From the NCBI GenBank assembly GCA_950295325.1, contig OX485804.1, forward strand, positions 17,918,001 to 17,982,000: a stretch of DNA of 64,000 bases, in the 5' to 3' direction. The notes beneath the pieces are model-generated. The model made no database searches. It saw nothing but the letters and a program-made list of their open reading frames with translations, and was not told the DNA's origin. The position numbers and the translations under genes are program-made. Below, piece after piece: positions 35,173 to 46,369 of the stretch; position 1 is the stretch's first letter; the number at the start of each line of letters is the position of its first letter. Source of the stretch: Polytrichum commune. Its lineage: Eukaryota > Streptophyta > Polytrichopsida > Polytrichales > Polytrichaceae.

Positions 35173-36046
35173 GTATATGTGTAAGGAAATTGTTGATTCC
35201 CCCCGTTTTTCTATGGTATATCCGTTTAGGTCATGCCACGGGCATTGTCTAACACCACATATGCAGTCTTGTGTGTGGTCTGGTTGATAATGACATGTTG
35301 GTACGGTGGGTCTGTTGCTGATTGATTGTTGTGCGTGTATTTCTTGTGCAATATCTTTTGGGTTTGTAAGGATGTTATTATATCTATCTATGAGACAGTC
35401 GAGTGGGGGGTGTCGGTATTTTTAAAAACTTTTCTGTTTATTTTCTTGGGACTTTTGTCGTATAGTTGTTGGTATTTAGATATAATTTTTTTGATTTGTT
35501 TGTTGGTGTATTCTGTCGTGATTTTTCTGGCTTTGTTTTTAGCTTCTTTTGCTATTGTGGCTAATTCTTCTATCCACGAATCGTATTCTAATAATGAGTC
35601 GGGTGGTGGGGGTATAGACTTGTGGGTATGGCTATGTATTTCTTGAGTGATAATAGGGTGGTTGCGCCAATTCGGATTGTTTTTTGTGATGTAGATTATT
35701 TTACGGATAAGGTGGTAGGTGGATAGGTTTAGTTTCCATTGTTTTTGGGGTTTCTTGGGGAGGTATCCACCTTGTTGGGCAATGTGGTTTGGTAGTGTGG
35801 GAATAGGTGGGGCACTGCATGTTTCTAGGACCGCGTTGGTGATGTTGTCTGTGATAGTGTCAAATGAGGTACAGGCTAGTTGCCATTGTTCATTTGTGAG
35901 TTGGTTGTTTTTTAGTAACTGTGTAAGATCGTCTATTTGGTTTGAATGTCTTTCAAAAAATGTAGTGTGGAATTTTTCTAGTTTTTCTTGTGGTATGGGA
36001 TTTAGTAGCCTAGGGGGTATTTCAGAGGGAATGGGTGGTGTCTTGG

Positions 36047-36979
36047 CTATGAGTGTGTTTGGGGGATTTGTAGTTGTATGGGTAAGTGGTTGGAGTTTAG
36101 CTGAATATTTTGGTTTGTACTTGAGGTGTATTGGTTGTTGTTAGGGGTTTTGATGAAGAAACCGTCTATTAGACTACTTTGGGTGTAGTTGTGGCCTCCT
36201 TGTCTGGAGAATGTTGTATTTGTTGGGACGTATGATAGTTCGAGGTTGGTTATAAAAGACTGCCATTTATAGTCCTCTATTTGTGGGGGAGTGGTTTGTT
36301 GATCATTTTGTCTACCTATTAAGGCGATGTCCCGATTAAAGTCTCCGCATAGTATGTATGTGTGATTGGGGTGTGTATTTATTTGGTTAGTTATGACATT
36401 TTGTATGGTAGGAATAAGAGGTATGTCTTCCTCGTGTGAGGGCATATATAAGTTTATTAGGAGCCATGGTTGTAGGGGTTGGTTTGCTATACGTGTTATT
36501 TGGAGGAATGGAGATATATCTGCGGGTGTGGGGATTTTGGAAAGGTTACATGGGAATGTATGCTTTTTATGTATTAGTAGCAGTAGGCCGCCTCTATGAC
36601 CTCTGTATGTCATTCTTTGACGTATAATTCTTGTGATGTTGTGCGTGTTGTTAAAGAAAAATTTGTATTGTGGGAATAATCTTTCGATGTACTTTGTAGA
36701 TTTTGTGGCAGATAACTTAGTTTCTTGTATGGTGATGATTGAGGGGGGTTTTTGAGGGTTTGCAATTAAGTCTTGTAGACATGGCATGGCGGTGTTCAAT
36801 GAGGAGGCATTCCATGTTATAGCATATGTTTTTTGACTTGTTAGTGGAAGTGGTCCGTTTGGTGGCGATGAGTTTTGTGTCGGGATGGGGTTGGGGTGAG
36901 TGTATTCGTTTATGGGTTCGTTATATCTTAATGCTTCTATTAGTAGTTGTCGAGGTAAGTATGTGAATGCTTCACTCAT
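36047..36979 (-). pseudogene. LINE ORF2: APE-type endonuclease domain
   Basis: The segment matches the exonuclease/endonuclease/phosphatase fold: ITWNASSLN, the metal-binding Glu in ITIQETKL, GGLLLLIHK, NLYMPS, ILCGDFNRD, the TFSRQGG loop, SLIDGFF and the final SNHLPI. The active-site SDH is SNH here, a substitution that may weaken activity. In APE-type LINEs this enzyme nicks the first target strand. The true frame extends upstream, past an in-frame stop near 37080, to the poly-C frameshift at 37251-37260. Confidence 0.88.
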
Positions 36980-37217
36980 GTCTTGAATGTTACGTGTGTT
37001 AGGGTTTAGGTGAATGTAGTCGTATAGTTTTGTGTGTATTGTATCGGGAGGGGTGATTATATCTTTATATATGTCGCGGAATTATGTGTATGGATGTGGG
37101 GTGCCTATGTGTCTTTCTGGGGGATTGGGCAGTGTTGTCATTTTTTCAAGTAGTTGTGATGTCCAATCTTGTTGTGGTGGGTGTTGTAAGTATGTGTTAC
37201 ATATTTCCGTGGAGGGG

Positions 37218-38807
37218 CTAATTGTTACGATTAATGCGTATATGATTCGTGGGGGGGGGGTGGCTTATGTGTTGTTGTATGTAGTTGTATAAGTATGGTA
37301 ATGCGGTTGTTGTGTGTTCGTGTAGTTGATGTGTATTTTGGAAAAGGGGGCCAAATGTTTTGGCTAGATGTTGGTATTCAGGTTGGAATTTAATCGTGCT
37401 TGGTAAAAAGTATGTGTTTTGTCGTCTTTTATGGGCGGCTGGGTGTATTTGTAGTAGGTTAGGCATGGAACCTGGGTTAGGGTGAATATCGCCACATTGT
37501 AGTATGAGTAGATTTTGTTGGATATGATGTTTATTTATTATGCTTAATTGTAGTTTTTTATTAGGAATTTTTGTAACATGTTTGGATTGGGTTATGTGAG
37601 GTGGGGGGGATTTTGGTCTAGTGTTTGTAATGTTTGTATATTTGGTTGTATGTGAGATGGGGTTTGGTTGGTTTAGTGGGGTTAGTGGGGTTAGTGGGGT
37701 TAGGTTATTGTTTGAGAGGTAAGTTGTGTGTTGGTTATAGTGTTGCTTACATGGGTGTAGAGGGTGTCCATAATATGGTTTAAGTGTGGGTGTGTTGTGT
37801 GTGAGGTTTTGTTTGTGCTTTTGGGGGTGTTTTGTTATGAGACTTTTGAGGGTGTTTGTTTGAGGTCCCGGGTTTGTTTGGATATCCCCTCCTAGGAGGA
37901 TGATTATAGAATTATTCCATGTGTAGTATTGGAGGAGTTTAACTTTGGGGTTTTTAAGATGCATGTGTGTTATGTGTTGAAATTTACCTATGTATGTTAT
38001 GGTATAGATGGGTGGGATTAGAGAGTTGAATTGGTTTAGTAATGTGGGTGTGATGTTGTTTAGTGTGTTGTGCATGTTATTGGGGATGTTGTATGGAGAG
38101 GTGGTGGGGGCTTTGTGGTGTGAGTAGTTTGTGTTGTGTAAGAGTGTTGTTGTATTTAGTGTGGGGTGTGGTGTGAAATGGCCATATGCTATTGGTATAT
38201 TACATGTAATGGTAAGTATGGTGGAAAACTTTTGGGTGTTTATGCCCTTTTTATTTATGAGTAGAAAAATACATATGATATGTGTGAGTATCGTCCATAT
38301 ATATACTATTGGTTTGTTACTCATGAGGGTGGTTTGGTCCTTTGTGGTAGCTTGGTAATATTTTTTATTTATTTGATTTAGTCTAATGATGTTGGCGAGT
38401 GAGGCCAATGTACGGATTTTGAGGAATGGGAGTGCATGCTTTTTATTTATATAAAAAAAGTAGATAATACAAAGTATGTGTGTGAGTATCGTCCATGTGT
38501 GTAAGTGGACCCATATTATTAAGACGATAAGGGCATAGATGAGAGTAGTAGTGAGTATCTTGGTGCGTGTACACTTTTTATTTATATATGTATAAACTAG
38601 GAGATAAATGTTGTATGTAATCATCGACCATGTGGATGCTATTGGATAAGTGTGCTTTTTGGTTATGTTTATATTTGTTGTGTTACGGATCTTGGCTAGG
38701 AGTATTGTAGTGGTGGTAATGTATAACTCTTTATTTATAAGAAAATAGAAAATACAATTCATACGGATGAGACACTTCAATAGGCATGCTAGGAGCTTTC
38801 TATTCAT
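37218..38807 (-). pseudogene. LINE ORF2 N-terminus: hydrophobic repeat leader and two 2A-like motifs
   Basis: The ATG at 38807 lies 7 nt after the ORF1 stop. The first ~310 residues are strongly hydrophobic and built from imperfect repeats: INKE, INKKCTRT, INKKHALP, INKKGINT, two preceded by WTILTHIxCI. This predicts several membrane-like helices. GDIQTNPGP (37863-37889) then matches the 2A consensus, which makes the ribosome skip a peptide bond before the last Pro. A second motif, GDIHPNPGS (37467-37493), has Ser in place of the final Pro. 2A motifs at the N-terminus of ORF2 are known from other APE-type LINEs. The frame breaks at poly-C 37251-37260. Confidence 0.75.
37863..37889 (-). other. 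2A-like ribosome-skipping motif
   Basis: GDIQTNPGP preceded by a hydrophobic IIILLG stretch matches D-(V/I)-E-x-N-P-G-P apart from Q for E. It would separate the hydrophobic leader from the enzymatic part of ORF2 during translation. Confidence 0.75.
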
Positions 38808-39235
38808 TGGGATGTCATTGATCTTTGTGGAGGCTTGATGAGGGGCTTCGGAGGTGTATGCCGGTAAACCCTAGAGGTGCGAGATATGTGTTGATGTCTC
38901 CCGCATATGTGTTTGCCATGGAAGTACTTGGTGCTTGCGTGAGTCTTGCGATGTGGGGGTGGGGAGGTTCCGGTGATGTGGCGGCCAATGTTTGCATGAT
39001 GTTATGGATACGGTTGTTGGATTGTTGAAATTCCATCGCCATGGCGCTCATGATGCTATGCATGTTAGTTGCATGTGCCTTGAGTGTATCCATGGATGCT
39101 TCAATTTGCTTATCCGTGTTGAGGTTGATGTTGTTGGTTAGCGTGGTGAGCTTGCCATCCACCGTCTCGACTAGTTCCTTGATGGTTTTGGTGAAGAACT
39201 TCACACCTTTTATAGCCCATTAGCTAGCTGGGCTA

Positions 39236-39455
39236 GCCCATATTTTTGAGGCCTTAATCTTGCCATAGCTAGGCTAGCCCATATTTTTTGAGGCCTCAAT
39301 CTAGCCATAGCTAGGCTAGCCCATATTTTCTAAGGCCTCGATCTAGCCATAGCTGGGCTAGCCCATATTTTTTGAGGCCTTGATCTAGCCATAATTGGGC
39401 TAGCCCATATTTTGGGAGGCCTCGATCTAGCCATAGCTGGGCTAGCCCATTTTTT
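39236..39455 (+). repeat. Subterminal repeat array of the hAT element, left side
   Basis: Four to five imperfect copies of a ~50-bp unit with core GGGCTAGCCCAT and GGCCTCGATCTAGCCATA. The same unit recurs in the same orientation at about 40014-40155 near the right end. Confidence 0.85.
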
Positions 39456-39579
39456 TCGGGTACCGTTTTTAGCCATATAGCTGGATTAGCTGACCTAATA
39501 AATTAATTCATGTAGCTCATATAATGAATTCAAGGAGACATTGTCTCATCAATACAATTATATTTCATATCAGTCAAAA

Positions 39580-39771
39580 TCACTCATCGTCATCAATATC
39601 TAAAACATGTTGCTCATCATTCTCTACCAACAAATTGTCATCATCCTCTATCTGCAACTCCTCATCGAAAATAGGGTGTTTGGGAATGTGATTCTTCCAA
39701 TCAGAATTATCCAACAAGATCAACTTTTCAGGATTGTATGGCATTAGATGTTTGTTCAACTTAAACATCAT
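39580..39771 (-). pseudogene. Probable C-terminal scrap of a hAT transposase
   Basis: A 63-codon ORF ends in a very acidic tail (EELQIEDDDNLLVENDEQHV). Upstream, in other frames, SLHSSKKMGRSLEDLQ resembles the HSKKRNRL...LEDLVYVHYN strand that closes the hAT dimerisation domain, and LILLDNSDW resembles the DNIDxLDDW tail motif. The frame is broken between the pieces. Assignment rests on these short resemblances and on the hAT ends of the element. Confidence 0.45.
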
Positions 39772-42719
39772 TGATGCCTCTGCAAATCCTCAAGAGAACG
39801 ACCCATCTTTTTAGAGGAATGTAGAGAATATAGCCCACTTTGAGTAAAGACATATCAAAAGATGTAAACATGTAACCAGTTGCACTTGGATGCATTTGGA
39901 TATGGACAGATGATCTCAACCCTAAAAAATTTATGGCAGTGGTAGGGATGACATGGTTGGGCCTTAGCTTGAGCCAATTTAGTTACATGACTTATCTTTA
40001 GCTAGCTAATAACTAGCTGGGCTAGCCCATATTATCTGAGGCCTCGATCTAGCCATAGCTGGACTAGCCCATAAATTTTGAGGCCTCGATCTAGCCATAG
40101 CTAGGCTAGCCCATAATTTTTCAAGCCGCGATCTAGCCATAGCTGGGCTAGCCCATTTTTTTCGAGAACCATTTTCAGCCATAACTATTAGCTATTAGGT
40201 TAGCCGCTAGCCCAAAAAGTCTGTGGGCTAGCGGCTGTACAAGGTCTGAAGAACTTCTCCGACACGAGGGGTGAAGATGCGGCGGTGTTGCTCATAGCTT
40301 GGGCTTTTTGGGCTATGACTTCACGAACGGGGGCGTGTGCGAGGCGTATGGCCGTTTGGTTAGGTTCGGTGCCGTCTATGCTCCCCTTGTGTGGGATGAA
40401 GTCCACCCGCCTTCCTAGGATGTACGTTGATTTCCTTAGCCACTCCGTGTAAACCGCCGCATTAAGGCATTGGATGTGGCACCATCCGGCGTGCCGATCT
40501 TCTCCGTGTATGGATTGGTGACCAAAAGTGATGCCGGTGATGTTGTCCTCTCCGAATAGCTTCTTGAGGGTCTTTGTGATGGTCGATTGAGCTTCCCTTT
40601 GTGGTAAGTTGTTGGCTACTAGCGTGGTGCTAATTCGGAGCTCCGAGATGTTGCCCATGCCTTTATCCCTGGTGATGTTCACTCTAAGGCGTTCGGAGTG
40701 GTAGATGAGGCCGTTGTTGAGGATGTCATCTCTAGATTCTTCGGTGGTGAGGGTGATGAAGGCGAAGTCTTTCTCTACCTCCGACTTGGTGAGTGACAAG
40801 ATTTCTACCTCTCGGCCGTCGTAGTAAGATTCTCTCATGAGTGTCCTAAGTATGTCGACGGCCGTGTTGTTGCGGAGGGCTTCGCCTTTGAGGTGGAGCC
40901 TCATGTTTTTGGCCTTCGTGATGAGTTCGAAGCCTTTTTCTACCTTGCCAATGACTAGCTCTCCATCCCCCATTGCCATGACAAAGGCTCGTTCCCCCCG
41001 GAGGAGGGCCAAACCGTCTCTCTTCGGGTGTTGGAGATGAAGTTTGATGAAGCCGGCCCAATTCGTTGTGACCGTATTGATGCCTATGTCTATTGGGTTG
41101 GAGTATGCGGTCCCTAGGGGTATATTCATGTGTCGTAGTCGCTCCATGCATGCGGCTTTGACCTCCTTTCGGCTAAGTCTCTTGTATTCTCCGTCAAATC
41201 GTATGGTAACATGGAATCCCTCGGTGAGACCCGTGTCTAGAGAGATCTTCTCATACATGGGGATTTGTGTGAAATGTAGGTGTTGTCCGGGGACCGCATC
41301 CGGGCGCTCCGTAGGATAGAGAATTTGTTTGGTTCGTGGGAATGCCCTCCGAACCGTTCTAAATTCATGGATTTCGTTGACGGGTGTTCCTAGGGTGTTG
41401 AACTCTTCATTGCTACGATTCTCCTTCAATTCCTTCTTACCCCTTTGTATGGAGATTGCCTCATGCATTTGGAATCCTGTCCACTTTTGGCCAATCATGT
41501 CGATTCCTAGAGTAGCGATTCGCTTAGATCTCGTGTATGGTGAGGGTGGTATGGTCTTACTTGGTATTGTGGGTGTGGATGTCGCGGTGTAGTCGTCGGC
41601 TTTCCTTCTCTTGGTGGTTTGGCTCTCCGAGATGTCTTCGAGTCGCGGGTTACGGTAGTGTAGCGTTGGTGGCGTGCTCTCAGTATTGTGTGCGGATTTA
41701 TGTGGCGTCAATTGTGCGGCTTGGATGGAGTTTCTCTCGGATGATATTTGAAGGGAGCTTCCTCCTCGCTCGGGAGACACATTTTCTAGTTGGGCGTCCA
41801 TGTCGAGGTCCTCTTCGGCGGCTTGCACATGTGAGCGATTCTGTTGGTGTGATGGTGGTGATGTGTGAGAGGTTGGCGGCTGGGCATGGATTTGCTGTCG
41901 GAATTCCATGTATTGGTTGCTGAGCTGGTGTGGCGGTTGCTGGTTGGGTTGGGCCATGTTGTTTGGAGGTCGGGTGTTGGGTAGTGGGTCAGCTCCTGCT
42001 TGAATAAAGTGCCGTTGGAGGTCGTTCGTCTCGGTAGCATTGTGAGTTTGGTTGTGGATGTGCCTGTTGAGTGCTCCTTGTGGCTTCGGGGGGTTAGGTG
42101 TCTTGATTCCGAGTGTGGTCGTTGTGTGGAGGTTGTCGTGTGCCCGTGTTCGGTTGGGGCCTCCTCTTCTGTCTGTTGTACCTGTTGTGTGTGATCTGCA
42201 GGGGCCACTTTGTGGGGTGAATTTGTTGTTGAATGGATGGTTTCTAAGATGGTGGTGTGCAGGTTGTGTGCGTACCTTGTTTTCTCGGGGTGGGTGGTTG
42301 TGCTTGTTGGGATTGGGACTTGGTGTGGTGTCGCTAATATGTGTTGTGGTGGGTGCAGGGATCGTTTGTGGTTGCAGCGGCGTACCCAGTGCTTCTGGTG
42401 GGGTCTTCTGTCCTGTCAGGTTCGCAATTCGGTGGGGGCTTCGTCGATCGACTAACTGCGCTGCTACTAGTGTGTGTTGGGCGTGCTGTGTGGGCCTGGC
42501 ATGTGTGGGCGATTGCTCATGCTTTCCTATTCTGCATGGCTCAATTGAGTTAGTAATCCTGTTGCTGCATGCAATGTGGGGGGGTTGGTAGGGGGGGTCT
42601 GTGTTTACCTTTGTGATTTTGTGGGAGAAGTGTATGATGTTGTAGTTGGGGTTGCCTACTGCTCCTTCGATGTGTGTGCGTGAGGTGTCGAGGATGGATG
42701 TGGTGCACTGGGGGGGCAC

Positions 42720-44601
42720 TGATGTCTCTGTCGCGGCGCTGGTTGCTTCTTGGCTGCGGTGTTCGTTGGCGGTGGTGGCTCCTGATTTCGTGAGAAATCG
42801 TTGTGGCTAGTGGGTGTGACTATGTATAACCTTGGAGGGTGAGTGTGTGAGAGAGGTGGATGGGAGGAGAGTGGAGGAATGGGGGTGGTGGGAGCTGTGT
42901 TCGGCTAATTTCTTGAGAGTTCGCTGAAGCATGTGGGTGTGACTGTGTGTAACCTTGGGGGGTGAGTGTGAGATAGAGGCAGATGGGAGGAGAGTAGAGG
43001 AGTAAGGGTGGTGGGAGCTGTGTTCGAAGTGCTTGCTTGAGAGTGATGGGCGGTGAGTGCTATTGGGTGGGGAAGGGAGTGGATTATGTAGTGGTTTGCC
43101 TTGCCTAATGCGGGTGGGTGTGTGTGGGCCGTGGTCGGCTGTGTTTGGCCATTGGCTGTTTGTGTTTGTGATTGTGCAGTCTGTGACAGATGCTAACTTT
43201 GAGTTTGAGTTTGAGTTTGCTGTAATGTGAGTTGTGGGAGGTCGTGGGAGGTGATGCGGCGGTATTTTGAGGTGGCGTTGGTGTGGTCTCCTGCGACATG
43301 GCGTCTACCTCCGATCAGGTGAGGGTGCCCCTTCGGGGCTGGGAGGGTTTTTGTTTTGCTTTGTTTGGAGTTGTCGTTTATATGTGATCATCCCAAGCTA
43401 TGTTTGTTTGGTGTGCGCTCTGGGTTGCAGCGGGAGGTTTTGTGAGTGGGGGATTGAATTGTGAGGTTTTGTGTGTTTGAGGAGGAAGGTTCTGTAGTGT
43501 TTTGGTGGAGTTTTAGTGCTTGTTGTGGGATTTGTGTGGCAGTCGGCTGTTGGTGTCGGTGAGTGGTGCATGCTTCGGGGGGCAGCCCTCTGCTCTTGAT
43601 TCCTTTTTCAGAGCTCTTGTTGGAGGATGGTCGGGAGGCGGCAGATGTAAGGTGTGTGACTTCTTTTTCGGAGCCCTTGTTGGAGGATGGTGGTGAGGCG
43701 ACAGATGTAAGGTATGTCTTTGTTGGCGTTGTTTTGCGTGTGTCCTTTGTGTGTTGTATGTTGCGATTGTATGATTGGTGTGTGAGGTGTCCAGCTATGT
43801 GTGGATTGTGGGGGGGGGGTTGTGATTGTGTGAATGTTGTATGAAGGTGTAGCGGAGTGGTCTGTGTGTGGATACGTTTTGCAAGATGAAGCTTTAGGGT
43901 TAGGCGGTACCTTTCTGTGCGATGTTGATCTTGTGTTGATGGGGGCTTGTTGGGAGCGAGTTGTGCATACTTGTTGGGGATGTTTGTGGAGCGTGCGGGT
44001 TGAGGTGGTCAGTCCCGACAGTTGCTGATCTTGATTCCGCAACTCCAGATGCTCGTGAGGGGGGCGGTGGCGTTGCAGCAGTTCCAGCAGCAACAGCGAC
44101 GGCGGCTCCATTTGATTTGTGGGGGAGGCAGTTGGATGGCGTGCAGGAGATGTGAGAGGCGAGGTCCTGTATCGGGCTGAGGGGAGGAGGAGTCTTCTAC
44201 TACCTTAGCTTCAGATCTAGGGTTAGGGTATCGAGGAAATGCATCAAGTAGGGTGTGGCTTTTGTGGCCGAGTGTATTGTAGAGGCCAATTAGTGCCCAA
44301 AACACTAATAAAATTGTTGTTGACACTAACTTCCATTGCTTCAAGTGTCTCCTGTTCGGTATTCTCCGGTTGCACTGCCGCACATGTTCAAGTGGTTTTG
44401 GTGTTTGGGCGTCGCCGATATCCTTCATATCTGAGCTCTGATGTGCAAGTTTCTTCCGGGCTTGGGAGTCGAGGTTCTTCGAGTCAGCGCTCCTATGTGT
44501 AGGCCTTGTCTGTGCTTGGGCTTCGCCGAGGTTCTGCGATTCTGAGCACCGAAGTGCTCCGTCCGCCATCACGAGAGTTCTCCCCCACATCGTCGCATGT
44601 T
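42720..44601 (-). promoter_or_regulatory. LINE 5' UTR with three sets of tandem repeats
   Basis: In coding direction the element starts near 44601. It contains three degenerate ~55-bp units at about 44400-44570 (each with CTTGGG and TCGCCGA or TCGAGG on the plus strand), a ~59-bp pair at 43603-43716 (CTTGTTGGAGGATGG), and a ~122-bp pair at 42811-43026 (TGGGTGTGAC..GTGGTGGGAGCTGTGTTCG). Repeated monomers in LINE 5' UTRs often act as internal promoters; that role here is inference. Long ORFs in this part (for example 44009-44716) are repeat artefacts. Confidence 0.6.
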
Positions 44602-44613
44602 TTCCACTTAGTA

Positions 44614-45847
44614 TACATTGACATGTTCCAACATTGTATGAATGCCCAACCTTATAACTTATATTTTCGGTCCTTGAATATGCCGCCGAAGTTAATTTCC
44701 ATGATGTTCTCCACACAACTAATCATGTGAAGGCAATTGTGAATCATGGTTGTGATTGCCTTTGTGGGAGGTTATGAGTAACTAGTGTTGTGCTCGCCGT
44801 AAGGGGACTCTAATCTCCAAAGTGTGAAGTTCGGTGTGGTCATTGGGCAAGCTAATCAACAATCTTTCATTTTATGGGCACTATCCTTTCTTTGTGTGAG
44901 TTCTTCCTTTGCACCATGACGATGGGGGTGCAAGTTTAGGGGTTGGGCATACTTATTGAGTAGTGGCTCCAAGAATCATGCAATCATGTTTTGGAGGTTG
45001 TTGATGGCCACGTGATTTGCATTTCATGTTCATGGCCATGGGGCAGTCATGTGATTTGTGTGAACAAACCTAATGTTACAAAGATTGCATCTTTAACATG
45101 CGAATCATTAACATAATTCTCATGCTAAATGGTTTATCTTCATTTGGTTAACTCTACCATACAAAGTTTTGACCGTCTTTAATGAGTTAATGAATTGGAT
45201 TGAAATGTTTTAGGCGGTTTTGAGAATATTCCTCTTGGCCTCTGGGATCGATTTATACCAGTGACCAATGCTTTCTAAAATATCTCATTGGTTGAGAAGC
45301 GAATGACAATCCCACTTCATTTGACATTTGGTCACCTAAAACACAAGTGACCATGGGTGAGTATGGCATAAAATGCATGAGAAAGTGATATGGAAACCTA
45401 CATGATCAAAAATGGATAGTGTGTGTTGGTCATCAAGATTTTGCGGAGAGAGAACCCAAGTAGGTTGTCTTCAGAAAATAAAGGCAATCATGCCAAATAA
45501 AATATTATCTACAAAAGAAAAAATATTCGATTGAAATTTATTTTTAAATAATAAGAACTAAAATTTGACTATTTTCATGAGAAAAACACCACTTCCCAGT
45601 CTTAGTTTGCTTTACATTGTGATGCATAACCGAGGTTGTTACAATGTGACGAGGATTTATCTTGATCATGACCTTTGGACCACTGACCATGATCACGATA
45701 AATCATAAACCGTTTTTCCTCTCGTGGTCAATGGTCATGATTGTAAAATGGCACTTAGGGGGACTCTTTTCTATGCTTTTGGAATGGACAATTGAATGAG
45801 ATATCGTAAAGGGTTATCTATGTCATCTTTACATGTGCTGGAATGTA
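44614..45847. other. No recognisable gene
   Basis: This is the sequence that adjoined 29884 before the LINE inserted. It is AT-rich without motif-bearing ORFs. GATTTATCTTGATCATG at about 45654 faces a near-complement ending near 45705, a weak hairpin. Confidence 0.5.
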
Positions 45848-46190
45848 CAATAGAAATGATATTTAGTGTCGCCGATTCTAATTGTAAACCGTGGTACAAT
45901 GTCACCAACACTAAATGTGAACCCAACATTATTTGTCATTCCTTGTAAAACAAAATTGAGGCTTATAGATTTATAGCGTTGCAATTACTGTCACTTACCA
46001 AGTGATTCTTCACCCAAATTTCAATCATCCATGACAATATTTCATCATAAGTTGGTGACAGGTGAAGATAGGGTTTTGGCCAATGGATGAACTCATCCAT
46101 CATTCCATAACATTATTTGTTCACTTATTCACAAGAATCGTCATCTGAAAAGATACCAGAGTGACACAAAACTTCATATTTAGTGTAGTT
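45848..46190 (-). mobile_element. MITE family D, copy 3 (inverted)
   Basis: The right end reads ATATTTAGTGTAGT and the interior (GGCTTATAGATTTATAGCG, ACTTACCAAGTGATTCTTCA) is the reverse complement of copy 2. The left terminus is slightly eroded. Confidence 0.65.
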
Positions 46191-46369
46191 TCCACGTGGG
46201 TTACAAGTGGATCTTAGCGAATTTGAGCATGGCACGTGACAAAAATTGAGGAGAAAATTATTTAACTATTTTGTGTCGGAGTAGAGAGACCCTATGGTAT
46301 GTTACTTTAGTAGTGGATGGTGTAATACCATAACACATGATAACAATGTCACTATGATTTGGGTCTTTG

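Larger units (their letters stand above)
39202..40248 (-). mobile_element. hAT transposon derivative inserted in LINE ORF1
   Basis: The element is 1,047 bp and is flanked by a perfect 8-bp TSD AAGAACTT (39194-39201 and 40249-40256). Its TIRs start with CA: CACACCTTTTATAGCC on the left and CAGACCTTGTACAGCC read inward from the right (13 of 16 identical). Both subterminal regions hold direct repeats of a ~50-bp unit containing AGCTGGGCTAGCCCATATTT and GAGGCCTCGATCTAGCCAT. The right end also has a 13-bp palindrome AGCCGCTAGCCCA. Such subterminal repeats are typical transposase-binding arrays of hAT elements. It is younger than the LINE it split. Confidence 0.92.
38815..42719 (-). pseudogene. LINE ORF1, interrupted by a hAT element
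   Basis: ORF1 runs from ATG 42719 to 40249 and resumes at 39201 to its stop at 38815. The two parts are in the same phase once the hAT insert (39202-40248) and one copy of its 8-bp TSD are set aside, giving about 949 codons. The first ~380 residues are Pro/His/Asn/Thr-rich and low complexity. Residues ~440-790 look folded, with two RRM-like strand patterns (around DFAFITLTTEE and ISTTLVANNLPQRE). The last ~130 residues after the insertion have heptad spacing (ELVETVDGKLTTLTNNINL and onward), suggesting a coiled coil for trimerisation. ORF1 proteins of LINEs bind element RNA. As it stands the protein would end in hAT-derived residues. Confidence 0.75.
29897..44601 (-). mobile_element. Dualen/RandI-like non-LTR retrotransposon, full length, inactivated
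   Basis: One LINE fills 14.7 kb (about 13.65 kb without its hAT insertion). A 12-bp TSD, TTCCACTTAGTA, lies at 29885-29896 and 44602-44613, and the 3' end is a (TTC)n tail at 29897. The coding strand is strikingly poor in G, so the plus strand is G/T-rich throughout. The order in coding direction is: repeat-bearing 5' UTR, ORF1, then ORF2 with hydrophobic leader, two 2A-like motifs, APE endonuclease, RT, Cys cluster, PCIF1-like methyltransferase domain, RNase H, zinc finger, CxC knuckle and restriction-like endonuclease, then the 3' UTR. Dual APE plus RLE endonucleases are the known hallmark of Dualen. Several stops and frameshifts show this copy cannot make ORF2. Confidence 0.9.

Noticed and set aside
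37863-37889. 2A-like motif as evidence of an integrated virus
   Set aside because: No viral protein is nearby. The motif lies in a LINE ORF2 next to APE and RT domains, where 2A motifs are known.
39236-40155. Minisatellite native to the LINE
   Set aside because: The repeats lie wholly inside an element with hAT TIRs and an 8-bp TSD, so they are its subterminal repeats.
42052-42591. 179-codon plus-strand ORF and other long plus-strand ORFs across 30.7-44.2 kb
   Set aside because: They lie opposite LINE ORF1 and ORF2. The LINE coding strand is poor in G, so its complement has few stops. The peptides are Cys/Val/Trp/Gly-rich with no motif.
44009-44716. 235-codon minus-strand ORF at the LINE 5' end
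   Set aside because: It runs across the LINE boundary at 44601 into flanking DNA and is built largely from 5' UTR tandem repeats.
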